Shown piece by piece: positions 15,001 to 20,924 of a stretch of DNA of 63,999 bases. Within the stretch, counting starts at the first letter, position 1. Every line of letters starts with the position of its first letter. The stretch lies in NCBI RefSeq assembly GCF_017545445.1, contig NZ_JAFWOM010000163.1:1-63999 (forward strand), written 5' to 3'. The notes under the pieces were generated by a model. The model ran no database searches, was not told the DNA's origin, and saw only the letters and a list, made by a program, of their open reading frames with translations. The translations under genes were made by a program, and so were the position numbers. Source of the DNA: Fibrobacter sp. Lineage in GTDB: Bacteria; Fibrobacterota; Fibrobacteria; Fibrobacterales; Fibrobacteraceae.

Positions 15001-18000
15001 GTATTATCAGTATCATATTCTTTAAAGCAGAAGTATTGCGTCAAAGGCGACGATGAGTATGTGTAAACGGCTTTGCCATTGCGATACTGCGTGGTCGCTG
15101 ACAAACTAGGCGTTCCCGACGTTTTTTTCCATATAGAATTTTCGTCCAGAAGGCTATTGACAAAATCGACGTCCGTCGAAGCAAGCAAGCCCTCGTTATC
15201 CGTAAAGAGCACGATTCCATTTTGATAATCGTTGATATATTCCATCGGATAAGTGTCGCTTGCATTTTGCAGCACGCTCTTCTTTTCGTCACTGGCTTTG
15301 GCATTGAAGTCACCGAGGTTAAAGCTAACCGGGTAAATCGGCGAAAGGCTGTTGTCCGCAAATATCGGCAAGCCTTCGTTTAACGTGCTTATAAGATCGT
15401 TCTTTATAGTCCATTCGCCGCCGTCCATATTCAAAACTGCGGCAAAACGTGCCGTTTTCATATCATCGACATCAAGGATACCGTTGTCATACGATTCATC
15501 GCCGTTCTTGATGGGCTTAGGTGCATATTGCAAATCGCCATCGGCAACGAGCGTGCCCACCGAATTGCGGAAGTTGCGTGCAATGACGCCGGTAATTTGA
15601 GCTTGAGAAGAAGCCTTCCAATCAATCCAATCGTCAACCAAATTATTATACTCATCTGTTCCAACTGCTCCGATGCCCTTGGCGGCCACAGTGGTGTTTT
15701 CCCCATAAAAATAGTTGTCCGTCACATCAAAGTTGATATTGCTTATATCAAGATTGTCTTCGAAGTCGATGGACGATACCAAATATCCGGCATTTCCACC
15801 CAAAGGAATATCGCCCACCACATAGTTATCTTTTATTTTGAGCTTCGTCTCGCCGGAAGTTGCGACATGGATAGTGCCCACGAGACCACCAGACGCCAAA
15901 CTAATGATATCCCCCTCGACCGTTCCTACAAAGTTCGAATTTTCAATCGTATATGCAGCATTTGCATATAGCTCTGAAGAAGGAGTCTTCGTTGTATTCA
16001 AGTACCCAACAAGGCCAGCCGGTTGTAAACCCTTAACGGTACCACTGACAGAAACATTTTTCAAAGAGATTTCTTTATTGGCATTATTGATTCTGCCAAA
16101 AACGCCACCAGTACCACTCCAACAATCACATTCTACATAAACGCCACTTAACGACACGTTCGAAACAGAGAGACCATTCGTTGCAGTAACAACGGCTGCG
16201 ATACCGCCAGCAACATCACTGTTAATTTGTTTATAATTAACAATCACATTTACATTTTTCATCGTTATATCTTTTATAAATTCAATTTCACTCATCCTTG
16301 CAGATATAGCACCCGCATAGTACTTTGATTTAAAAGTCGAATTCAACACAGAAATATCGCTCACAAGACTCGGGCTTTCGTAAAATTCTATAAGCCCCAC
16401 CTCACCGCGACTACCTGATACATTAAAGAAAACATCCTTAAATGCAAGTTTTGTCACATTAGCCGAAACATCACTGATTAGAGCAAATTTTGCATCATCG
16501 CCATAAGCATCAGACGTATAGCAAAGCCCGGCTATGGTATCTATCTTGCCAGCCTCGCTTGTAATTGCGTCATTTGCACCTAATCTCAGATAATGTCCCT
16601 TGAACGCATCGGGGGCATCCACGCAAACTGTAGTTCCGTTTTCATCAATACTTCCAGCAAACTCTATCTTTTCCGAAGTCAGAACAATCGAACCCTCGTT
16701 ATTGTCTAGCCAGTTTTGAGCATAGGCGTATGCATCAGGAGTTCCGTTTGAATGGTCAGCATTGTCTTTGTACCAATACCCAAAGCATTTTTTGTCTGTA
16801 CCAGAAGGATTTGAAGCAGATTCTTCTTGGCTGAAATTCAAATTGCTTCCGTCCTCTTCGAAGCAGAAATACTTTGTTTCAGTCGTCGATTTGTATGTAT
16901 AAACGGTATTGCCGTTAAAATACTGTTCCGGAGTATCGGTGTCAAAAGTAACTACTTGATCGTTTTCATCGTACCAAGAACTCGTTGTGCCATCTACAAG
17001 GCTATTGACAAAGACAGCTTCATTCAAAGAGATGTAACCTTCATTGTCCGTAAAGAGGTACAATTCTTTGTGTGCCGGATCTACATACACAGACGGATAG
17101 TCAATACCAGCATTGTTCAAAGCCGCAATTTGCGTCTCGTTGGCCTTTTCATCAAAATCAGCCATTTTAAATTGTACCGGATAAGACGGAGAGTCACCGA
17201 TTTCCCTAATTACAGGGAAACCTTCGTTTACAGGTACTCCAGCAAAGCTCTTTACTGTCCAAATTTTTTCGCTCTCGTTTGCAGCACCAAGATTCAAGAC
17301 GGCCGCCAATCGAGCACTCTTCATTTGCTCTTCAGAAATCATACCGTTAGCATATTCGCTCCAATCATCAGCAATTATAGGCAACGAAGAATGATAACGC
17401 AAATCACCATCAGGGCTATAGATAGAAAGGTTCTGGTCAGAACTACAGAAGTTGCGCGTAATCGTGCCTGTAACGCCCCCAACTGTAGAAGGATTTTTCC
17501 AAGCATCAAATCTTCCGATTCCAACGTCTCCAGAAGAACCTTCCGTTATATAATGGAAGTTATCCGTGACATCAAACGAAATCATGCGTTTTTTATCTTC
17601 AGGAGCACTATCGAAATAGTAGGGGCCAGCAACTATAGCACCAATTAAATAACCGACATAAGAATAACTTGTATATGAGAATCTGCCCTTTGAGAATGTA
17701 TTTTTTATGGTAAGATTTGATACTGATGTGTTTTCATCAAAAAATGCAACACCAACAAGACCGCCCAAAGAGGGCATATTACTCACATCATCTTTAGTCA
17801 CAGAAACATGACCAAGGACTTTGACATTTTGGATAGAAAGAGGAGCCCCGACATCTAACGATATAACACTTACAAGTCCTCCAGCATTATCATAACCAAT
17901 TATATTCCCATCTACAGAAACAGATTGGATTTCAAGTCCTGTAGAGCCACCGAAGTAACTAATTACCCCCCCCGCAGAATAACTACCATTTAAAGAAACC

Positions 18001-20729
18001 TCACTCACGCTTATATCTGAGACTAATGTTGGCGATGTTTTATTATAATACGATGTATAAGACATTCCACCAACAACACCCCCCGCATCTACGCCATCAA
18101 CCTTGACGTTGCTTACGGTTTTATTTGCTATTGAATCACAATCTTCAATATCGCCAGCAATTGCACCTACATAATAAGCTCTAAATTCCGAATTTACAAC
18201 TGTGATATGCTGAGATCCCAAAGAAACACCTCTCTCAAGCATAAGAACGCCAGCATTCTTCTTATAGCTATCGGTACCCAGCTTAAAATAAACATCCGAG
18301 AACGCGACATTGTCAATTCCAACACCCCCGGTTATATAGACAAAACCAATCGATTCTGTCACATCAGACTTATAGCAAAGCCCTTTAATCGTATCGAGCT
18401 TGCCTGTTTCGCTTTGAATCAAGTCACCACTACTCAGAGTCAGATACTTGCCCTTGAACGCATTCGGAGCGTCAACGCAAACTGTATCTGTAGGATTGCC
18501 GTCATTGTCAACGAGAACTTGCTTTCCAGCAAAGCTAATGGAATCCGATGTCAGAACGATTGTACCTGCATTCGAGTTCAACCAAGCTTGTGCATAAGAA
18601 TAAGCATCAGGAGTTGCTCCGTTTGAATGGTCCGCATTGTCATCGTACCAATATTCGAAGCAATCTTCACCTGCAGGTGGAGCGTCCACGTCTTTAACTT
18701 GGCGGAATTCCAAACTTCCATTTTCTTTAAAGCAGAAGTAGTCTTTGGGTACAGAAATGGTCCAGGATTGAACATCAGAAAAAGAACCATCGAACGAAGT
18801 GACTGGATTACCGTCGCCATCCACAATCGATACAGTCGCACCCGAATTGCCATTAACGTAATCAATAATCTTTCCCAAGTCCGTTTTTAAATCACTGGTC
18901 ATTTCGCCGTTTTCGTCGGTATAAGAGACCAAGCCCGTCTTTACGGCTATTGGAGCATAAGGGATATAAGTGCCATCTCCAGAATTTGAAGAATCGCGTA
19001 TGGATACGGGTTTATTCGTCAAAGATTCACTTTGAGTAGATGTCAAATTCAAATATGTTGTTTCCAGAAGCACCAAATGGTTCGGCTTGTCGGAGCTTTC
19101 GGCAAATGCCGGGAGACCATCGTTGACTCCGCTTTTAGAAACCCATACCGCAGGTTGCCCTTTAGATTCCAGATTGTAATTCATAAGGGCAGCAAATAAA
19201 GCCGACTTCATAGCAGATTCTTTGGCAACGCCATTTGCAACACGGACTAGAGGCCATTTCGCATCAGAACCCCATGCTCTAGACCCTTCAAAGAAATCCA
19301 TATATGACGCGACCTGATTTTTTTGAAGATCATTCAAAACATTGAAATGGTAACCAAACGATTCATTTGCAGAAAGTCCGGACACTTCATTGCGAACGTT
19401 GCCAAAAATGTTCCCCTGATTTTCGACATCGTTTGTTCCATTATTATTATCGTAAAGAGAACCTTGAGCCCAAGAATTACCATAGGAACTCGGGTAATTG
19501 CCGACACCAAGAGAAACTGCATCCTCAGTGTTGTAGTGGAAGTTGTTGTAAAGGGAATCCTTTGCAGACAATTGCAGCCCAGAAGAAGAAAACTCGCCAA
19601 CAATATAGCCCCCATTTCCTTCAATCTTACCTAACGAATAAGTATTCTTGACTATGATATGTTTATCGCCAAAACCATCAACAAGACCAAGCATGCCACC
19701 AACTTTTTCGCCAGAAAGATCGATACTCGACCCAATAGTATTAATCATCAAATCCGTAGCATAAGCATAACCGACGATACCACCCACGCAACCAGACGTA
19801 GAAACAATACTTCCATCAATCGTGGAATTTGAAACGCTCGTTTTATTCGAAGAAAAGTAACCGGCAATGCCACCCAAAGTCACATCTTCAGGCATTTGAG
19901 GTGCAATCGAATTTCTTATCGACAAACTAGTTGCGTTCACCCCAGAAATTGAAACGTTTCCGCCTGTAACAGAACAGGAAATGCCGCCAAAACAGCCAGA
20001 CTCGTTATAATTAAATGCTGTTCCAATATCTTTCGATTCGTATTGAACATTTTCCAAGGTTATGTTTTCTATGGCAATGCTATTATCAGAAGACACAGTG
20101 GTCCTATACACCAGACCACCCATTCGTTCGCCATTCAAGCGAGCATCCTTAATAGTCACATTAGAAACCGAAGCATCAACAAGTTCATATCCCAGCACCG
20201 CCCCGAACTGAGCTTCTATATAAACACCGTCAAAAACAACGTTCTGGAAGGTTCCGCCTTCAAGTTTTTCAAATAAAGCAAAATAACTGTCATCAGTATT
20301 CGATCTGTAGCACAATCCATGAATAGTATGGTTTTGTCCATCGAAACCGGCATGCGAACCACCGATTATAGCTGTCAACTGTAAATTACACCCATTGTTC
20401 GTGGGACTCGTGGGGTCATAGCCTCCAAAATCGAGGTCGCCATCCAAAATGATTTTGCTAGACTTATTATTAGTAGTTTCAAGATTTTGAACTACACCTT
20501 CCCAGCATGTAATATCTTCGGCTGAAGGAGGATCCTCCGTGTAACGTTGCGACAACTTGCATTCGTTCTTCGAATCGTCACATACCAAATGGAAGTACCA
20601 ACCAGCCCCAAGGCAATTCGTACCGTAGAACGTTATTGCCGGGTCAGCGGCATGGGCAGAAGGAGCAACCAACGAAGCACACAGCAGAAGGAGTGCCGTC
20701 AAGACGTAGAAAACCGGATTTTTAGCCAT
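1..20729 (-). CDS. Giant secreted modular surface protein (GLUG units plus Listeria-Bacteroides repeats), 3' end outside window
   Basis: The minus strand is open from an ATG at 20729 to the left edge, at least 6,909 codons with no stop seen in this frame; places checked across the window read in the same frame. Residues 1-27 form a signal peptide (MAKNPVFYVLTALLLLCASL, ending SAHA before ADP). About residues 30-2950 are beta-helix units with GLUG motifs such as GGLVGYLN; each ends in a marker like QMKSARLAAVLN. A unique region follows, then from about residue 3900 many modules of about 200 residues ending in LYAVW, LYAYW or LYAIW, the Listeria-Bacteroides (InlB B-repeat) signature, each with a Cys pair. 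A GGGTT ribosome site precedes the start. The C-terminus, where an anchor or type IX sorting domain would be expected, is off-window. Role as a very large adhesin or surface filament is inference from module types. Confidence 0.88.
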   Translation of the reverse strand, partial: MAKNPVFYVLTALLLLCASLVAPSAHAADPAITFYGTNCLGAGWYFHLVCDDSKNECKLSQRYTEDPPSAEDITCWEGVVQNLETTNNKSSKIILDGDLDFGGYDPTSPTNNGCNLQLTAIIGGSHAGFDGQNHTIHGLCYRSNTDDSYFALFEKLEGGTFQNVVFDGVYIEAQFGAVLGYELVDASVSNVTIKDARLNGERMGGLVYRTTVSSDNSIAIENITLENVQYESKDIGTAFNYNESGCFGGISCSVTGGNVSISGVNATSLSIRNSIAPQMPEDVTLGGIAGYFSSNKTSVSNSTIDGSIVSTSGCVGGIVGYAYATDLMINTIGSSIDLSGEKVGGMLGLVDGFGDKHIIVKNTYSLGKIEGNGGYIVGEFSSSGLQLSAKDSLYNNFHYNTEDAVSLGVGNYPSSYGNSWAQGSLYDNNNGTNDVENQGNIFGNVRNEVSGLSANESFGYHFNVLNDLQKNQVASYMDFFEGSRAWGSDAKWPLVRVANGVAKESAMKSALFAALMNYNLESKGQPAVWVSKSGVNDGLPAFAESSDKPNHLVLLETTYLNLTSTQSESLTNKPVSIRDSSNSGDGTYIPYAPIAVKTGLVSYTDENGEMTSDLKTDLGKIIDYVNGNSGATVSIVDGDGNPVTSFDGSFSDVQSWTISVPKDYFCFKENGSLEFRQVKDVDAPPAGEDCFEYWYDDNADHSNGATPDAYSYAQAWLNSNAGTIVLTSDSISFAGKQVLVDNDGNPTDTVCVDAPNAFKGKYLTLSSGDLIQSETGKLDTIKGLCYKSDVTESIGFVYITGGVGIDNVAFSDVYFKLGTDSYKKNAGVLMLERGVSLGSQHITVVNSEFRAYYVGAIAGDIEDCDSIANKTVSNVKVDGVDAGGVVGGMSYTSYYNKTSPTLVSDISVSEVSLNGSYSAGGVISYFGGSTGLEIQSVSVDGNIIGYDNAGGLVSVISLDVGAPLSIQNVKVLGHVSVTKDDVSNMPSLGGLVGVAFFDENTSVSNLTIKNTFSKGRFSYTSYSYVGYLIGAIVAGPYYFDSAPEDKKRMISFDVTDNFHYITEGSSGDVGIGRFDAWKNPSTVGGVTGTITRNFCSSDQNLSIYSPDGDLRYHSSLPIIADDWSEYANGMISEEQMKSARLAAVLNLGAANESEKIWTVKSFAGVPVNEGFPVIREIGDSPSYPVQFKMADFDEKANETQIAALNNAGIDYPSVYVDPAHKELYLFTDNEGYISLNEAVFVNSLVDGTTSSWYDENDQVVTFDTDTPEQYFNGNTVYTYKSTTETKYFCFEEDGSNLNFSQEESASNPSGTDKKCFGYWYKDNADHSNGTPDAYAYAQNWLDNNEGSIVLTSEKIEFAGSIDENGTTVCVDAPDAFKGHYLRLGANDAITSEAGKIDTIAGLCYTSDAYGDDAKFALISDVSANVTKLAFKDVFFNVSGSRGEVGLIEFYESPSLVSDISVLNSTFKSKYYAGAISARMSEIEFIKDITMKNVNVIVNYKQINSDVAGGIAAVVTATNGLSVSNVSLSGVYVECDCWSGTGGVFGRINNANKEISLKNVSVSGTVKGLQPAGLVGYLNTTKTPSSELYANAAYTIENSNFVGTVEGDIISLASGGLVGTIHVATSGETKLKIKDNYVVGDIPLGGNAGYLVSSIDFEDNLDISNINFDVTDNYFYGENTTVAAKGIGAVGTDEYNNLVDDWIDWKASSQAQITGVIARNFRNSVGTLVADGDLQYAPKPIKNGDESYDNGILDVDDMKTARFAAVLNMDGGEWTIKNDLISTLNEGLPIFADNSLSPIYPVSFNLGDFNAKASDEKKSVLQNASDTYPMEYINDYQNGIVLFTDNEGLLASTDVDFVNSLLDENSIWKKTSGTPSLSATTQYRNGKAVYTYSSSPLTQYFCFKEYDTDNTHLYFSQVERDEPLASDGTCFINWFNGSGNDASTFAQNWLDGNNSGSEKRAIYLTTNVNFAGNEPDNSGNTVCVNAPNAFNGKFLELGNGDSFVSQPSERHVTYNVAGLCYTSDADDAEVGFVKVNSEKASFGSVNFSDVFFKLTGSGDTKAGTALYGAKVSSLSSITISNSVFEAKYAGAITGYVQIAADPDLLSTINYHAHVEKINLSGVTVNGYYAGAAIGYATADYVDVSDLMDYNTVVVNSTHYGGGFFGYLTNVTEINFKKCTTTGSVDGKYVGGLVGYLGVYRGGEVTIEKTKVSADITTLCDGNGTYCSAGSLVGNFDWIANGSDEIYLHINHNYSVGNIKKTGAGGESAYIGYLLGYLVKGRTNIQYNITDNYHYGTDDELAKFGIGSYTTESSVWNNPAMNSSRSGFIARNFRNAIDGSLAADGDLYYDAKPVHHYDAATNTTESYYNGIIPVKQMKNRRFAAVLNTDEANWSVSPGYYNDMPVFATSSMKPIYPVSFDLDAFYAKAADANKKILKDSVAAGLRQFDAIDAEHKGIVLYTDNTGAIETADAEFVLSLLATDDSWSNSTSEFSSSATYTNGNTVYGYKSPTVPIEKQFCVTENGDKLGFGQYDNSELPTDATCYKYWFNENASVGSTYKDAYSHITDWLSNNPSGVLNVNTDIRFAGWTFNEATNEVVCNDGNYTDGNDAFKGKMISLGEEQTINAGGSGLANMTGYKVITGLCYVGGSRENQVGFIRNMNGTLRQLAFDSAYFKSDVENSVVGIIVSGSGTINSVNLSNFINPQNPINMGPGASIKVTNSEFRGAIVGAVFGRGGLILKDAIVENVKVYGQKYAGGLVGYSENALDIEFAAVHADVRVSGSSAYAGGLVGYLNNADTDNPTTIVINANYTIGDVTGITSSTLGYLVGGVNDVAGFDLNLKSNYHYGTNDEGAEQGIGSLTAVQWNNNVGISHNIRNAVGSLVAGTLYYATDKPVLSTTTFYRNGIISNEQMKSRFMAAVLNLNGKNWTEKESVNDGLPRFAAGVNKAILPVIFDVESYENLADDAHKGILQDSVAAGYRQYETYGSGNNVLKVLILYTDANGNLISDDVAFVNSLLGEDNYWYSSKNNKREFVNTSTVYSDGSEIYLYREGVRIYIVNHFCDDDGNGRCEPGTEKLVEDLLADPQNGSRYAYGLAPVDKFVSPITTSLVPPLMQTDEFGNSGYILPSFYEINAKDQSGAPETGALNITSFENMPDDIISLDYSNSYNDTIHLYYVSDLAFSANEIKVSNGGNNVSLAVSSFGRGADGSWSEPLLKDTIYPESLNNMWMPVPLALTVEPLDFGYTFNSWAFEFGYSARQGTRVTRVMDHYVVSPATFAADYTSRAWKLLGLSVNDTIYLDSIYVGMQSLAGSGITWDDFYININPSATANNYNVTFDLDSKVHKDSLVVFGNSWDFGNSGDFAKEMSLDAEKRNFPKAYIYSASTGKFYPLAWSHKTQDQFDFEQEKIYNVAFTELTSPLLENAANGDVSVTDVTIYPINAVGRTEVAYGRSQSYPWIDEFDASPIYVVAVDDDGNEVTNADAYHGHIVLSQTRGNVTLQQESRFNSSSDLYHSLYVPASASDDTLTFNVSAKAEPGYAMVLKGYEHNWDTAPADEDWGLNVATDTVLKYSTANMGPSKFTVQFIPHIYNLEFVIPSDLLDKDIFVANKLVATNKYETDWFSTQDDVTASTVKAPQLYDSYGCRIYWKPDGALHNALDIKEELQYLTPSANGNFVNNELVPDYDNPDCALAQYHRIKVDIDTTKGHLYLVQKLAIPSQTPSLYDSIEITHKLDYENGVPYINVPKVFNSDGNDIGTKLQVQIVAKDGYFFESVCADKYDGSFCEAFHNGDKLDIWDDNRDDGSWHVRFTELNPTYVTYDLSLTRAEDSTKVYLPTGAAPTGTLKIDMDKDSLVLWKPFRTDMCFMGWSEEDATSFDADEDSLYKVFSVNNYHVFSKDDEHPTKLHAIWDACTSVPTTSVVLKNGNSHATLALYQLFGNDTLRHVIPSVTAASGIVLESSSYTDASGAVRTGYDFYLDEVNTKPEFGYTLENYTLSYSYEPVDGSASVGPVAVDKNADESWHVEEIAGETVAYTFDAATSLNKFDLVFHVNMDSLVYVVKGENLDNLHKSIENVTVDANIEFPTVDRVGACFNGWNIAPDPDSTNGYVNLDFLQFYVLQHIPLADVTVNTVDGNGDPIQKIVYNLYPVWSAVGTGNCSENTYTVSTNVPVSQGQFVIYQVVDGDSVKRVVNKETPVELLKNYNIHYRVKFEPAFGYTLAANARDTVHYGVGNNAIARHIANDSIYHFNDSTGASVASLAVSGLSANAYDFAFDANASGNVFYGDSWQLYIDQNASENNGVITLRIPYSDALPQALYRAGNCLEGYTLDKDDDTDGLYNAVTQTLVDKIAARNITGAATLYAKWNTGACANQTVYTITSSDADKGLLKLSRKFDLNGTDSTTARVYSVPAAGLQVPSNGDVSFTGMSFDVATGETLVWDEASAFSSKTDAVTSTWNDITGLFTVTGDVSVKAPLLTNTYTFVYNANADGENTFYVGNFTKEKEYVLDDVTQSVPLYSGDDLTRTDKCFEFWSFDKDATSGFTSFDADLLRLIQQREENSLQVDTLYAIWDDNSCSLPSTFKVVSGMGEKGSFKLYQVNGSSADDTLWYDVGTATSDIPAVAGIKLGVKFIASSPAYSFGDEIVGVNADDESNVLFTLDNGTATAVHGELFSVAANQKNVKLSVVNTANMLHFAFNENSEGLASLPYFGDDWEGLINSASFKVDANDGNWIVSKKYDVSMTSAQKKFPMALYSDDACLSGYAFSATGTTAYTELEDAVVTEYYRGSYSSANPMVLYAVWDTYCVVSGTNVNFAGTDKGQYRFARKFALGAASTDSTPERVYTFAAANVSLPSVNGDISFTDWSFITQSGAGVIVDTDSAIAYRKDAISDWTVAAQGSLFNVTDDVKYVNVPLLKNSYTFTYDKNWTEARDVFFSASKLNDATYTIDDVSESVALQPTTVMGRTDACLTGWALDAAGSMVIDAFDAAALRKLDSLDAEGEDISTLYAVWADAGTDCTPAVFNVTTETLSEQGQFEVYQVVGTGSNDTLWYNVAPGENGGIVIPAVEDLPLGIKFTTASPAYTFDGNVAITETGVAPRTLTNGDTIYVAAAQKNISLSVDANAVSYKLAFYENAGGSDEKKSFFGDSFENFMTATSFSGEDDDGNWTVTANYSVNSLDKSFPMAMYRDGYCMQGFTFVDGDNTDGLYSEFNDEFIAAFARLNKDPATTTTLYAYWAECTDGVTVKLVDTDKGSYKFTRTFDIGNSTVERVYEASTDNFKIPSVNNDVSFTDVEFVMGNTSGYILDTQNKIQVKGDDATAIWTDYTAGDKLTVDGDVDSIKAPVLKSTYRFAYDRNFADGKDVFYSPDMKFSELYTIADDTQSKNLQSFEVMARTDACLIGWALDADGNREVGLFDIETLRTLNALEAEGEDISTLYAVWKSAEAGVCEPKTFKVVSGMDDAKGTFQAYRVLDSDTTWYDIGANGLEFPTLEGMALGFKFTGASTYSFGTEITVSDGVDTRTVTNGDTILVAAAQNNLTLTMDGNAVKFYFAFNENTSSIANSNANAPVNVFFGDSWQDLMTAESFKTDATTGDWMVTTDYTVESANKNFPMALYRDDGNCLQGYAFSDNGYATYTELDDIVIAEYNRSTIPHGRYNPMVLYAIWTPCALAGTVVHLADTDKGSYTFSRTFSLGNTTTPAREYVVSSADFRVPSDDISFNSVAFDVTATDVILDNAAIAVKGVGSANTWTDYTVGDMLTAGSNLGSVKAPLLKNSYKFAYDKNWDNASEVFYSPSMVDAATYTINDVSESKSLQSFEVMARTDACLTGWALDAAGNNVIDAFGVEALRTLAFATNVDTLYAVWTAKGTGCTPKTFTVKSAMPTAQGSFKAYRVLGTDTTWYDVGANGLEIPTLEGMELGVTFTAASPAYTFGNNVSIDVGGTAPLSIANGKTFEVAAAQKNAKLSVTSDAVDYTVAFNSNDKGAAYFGDSWSSLISDATFSTDADDNWIVTATYSMNSSDKSFPTAMYRDGYCLQGYTFTADDKTEGLFSELDDGFVAKFAELGLASPVTLYAYWDACSATGATVKLTDADKGSYKFTRTFDLGDSKVAERTYTIAAANYTIPSNNDVSFNSVAFEVKSGVNYILDTEAKYAYRNASTWTEIDGLFTVDSDVDSIKAPILKSSYKFIYDKNYNNGKAVFYSPSKVDAATYTIADISQSKSLQSLKVMARTDACLTGWALDPAGNALIGEFDGEALRVINALEAVGEDVSKLYAVWTAKGAGCTPKTFSITSDMPTAQGSFKAYRVLGTDTTWYDIGANGLEIPTVENMKLGVKFIAASPAYTFDADVVGRDADGSSLFDVANGGMFTVAAAQKNVSLSVNAAAVVYTFAFNSNDKGAAYFGDSWSSLISDATFSTDADDNWIVKANYSVNRTDKSFPMAMYRDGRCLQGYTFTADDKTDGLFTELNDALIAKFEELGKTSPATLYAYWGTCTSSGVTVKLAYTDKGTYKFTRTFDLGGGKSAERTYEVATANYTIPSNNDVSFNSVAFDVNSGVNYILDTEAKFTYRKASTWTEIDGVFAVDSEVDSIKAPILKNSYRFVYDKNYNNSKAVFYSPDMIYSATYALESVSQSRSLQTFDVMARTDACLTGWALDPAGNAMIGEFDGEALRVINALEAVGEDVSKLYAVWTAKGSGCAPKTFSVTSGMPASQGSFELYRVYASETTWYDVGSNGVEIPTLAGMMLGVKFTAASPAYTFGPNVTGEDVSGNRLFNVVNGKTFEVAALQKNVTLSVTSDVVTYTFAFNANADEASVFSGIGFASTGNFVIGDTLPMNLYRTDAKLVGWSFEPLTNAETGKVFTKLNDEFVNAFESRAKADTLYAVWAVEQARKTYEIKITNLVEEGSFELKNASGVYTVKP
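100..9050 (-). repeat. Tandem Listeria-Bacteroides (InlB B-like) modules, super-repeat of about 1.25 kb
   Basis: Codons for an LYAxW-type motif recur near 115, 690, 1290, 1930, 2530, 3170, 3770, 4440, 5050, 5730, 6350, 7040, 7655, 8290 (LYPVW) and 9020 (LHAIW). Two alternating module types form a super-repeat; its marker MARTDACLTGWALD (or a variant) is encoded at about 832, 2071, 3295, 4576, 5863 and 7176, giving periods of 1239, 1224, 1281, 1287 and 1313 bp. Copies nearest the left edge are nearly identical in DNA, so duplication there is recent. Confidence 0.8.
11990..20400 (-). repeat. Five tandem GLUG/beta-helix units inside the giant gene
   Basis: The marker MKSxxxAAVLN (with variants) is encoded near 19209, 17322, 15459, 13607 and 11998, so the unit length is about 1.89, 1.86, 1.85 and 1.61 kb. 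Each unit has a globular-looking segment (FxVNSLL, YFCFKE-type and CFxxWFN motifs) followed by beta-helix turns with GGLVGYL or AGxxxGY motifs. GLUG motifs are examples at about 12360-12390 and 14140-14175. The units are clearly related but diverged at the DNA level. Confidence 0.75.
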
Positions 20730-20744
20730 AACAACCCTTTTTTC

Positions 20745-20784
20745 AGAATATATTCTAATGTAAATATAGTCTTCTTACAAGAAG
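20745..20784. promoter_or_regulatory. Palindromes upstream of the giant gene
   Basis: Two short perfect dyads sit in the leader of the giant gene: AGAATATATTCT at 20745-20756, only 16 bases before the start codon, and CTTCTT-AC-AAGAAG at 20771-20784. They may be operator or 5' leader structure; no convincing promoter hexamers could be assigned. Confidence 0.35.
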
Positions 20785-20865
20785 ATTACAGAAAGATTTC
20801 CAAAAAAGGAGCAAATAGGAGTAGGAATGGCGGATTGAGATAAGTGGTTCGCTGAAAAAAACATG

Positions 20866-20897
20866 ATAAAAAAAACCGAAGCAGACGCTCCGGTTTT
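20866..20897 (-). terminator. Rho-independent terminator after the DksA-like gene
   Basis: On the minus strand AAACCGGAG and CTTCGGTTT pair around a six-base loop and run into a T tract. It separates the cyclophilin/DksA-like pair from the giant gene downstream. Confidence 0.75.
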
Positions 20898-20924
20898 CAT
20901 TTACTTTATTGTAAATAATTCGAG

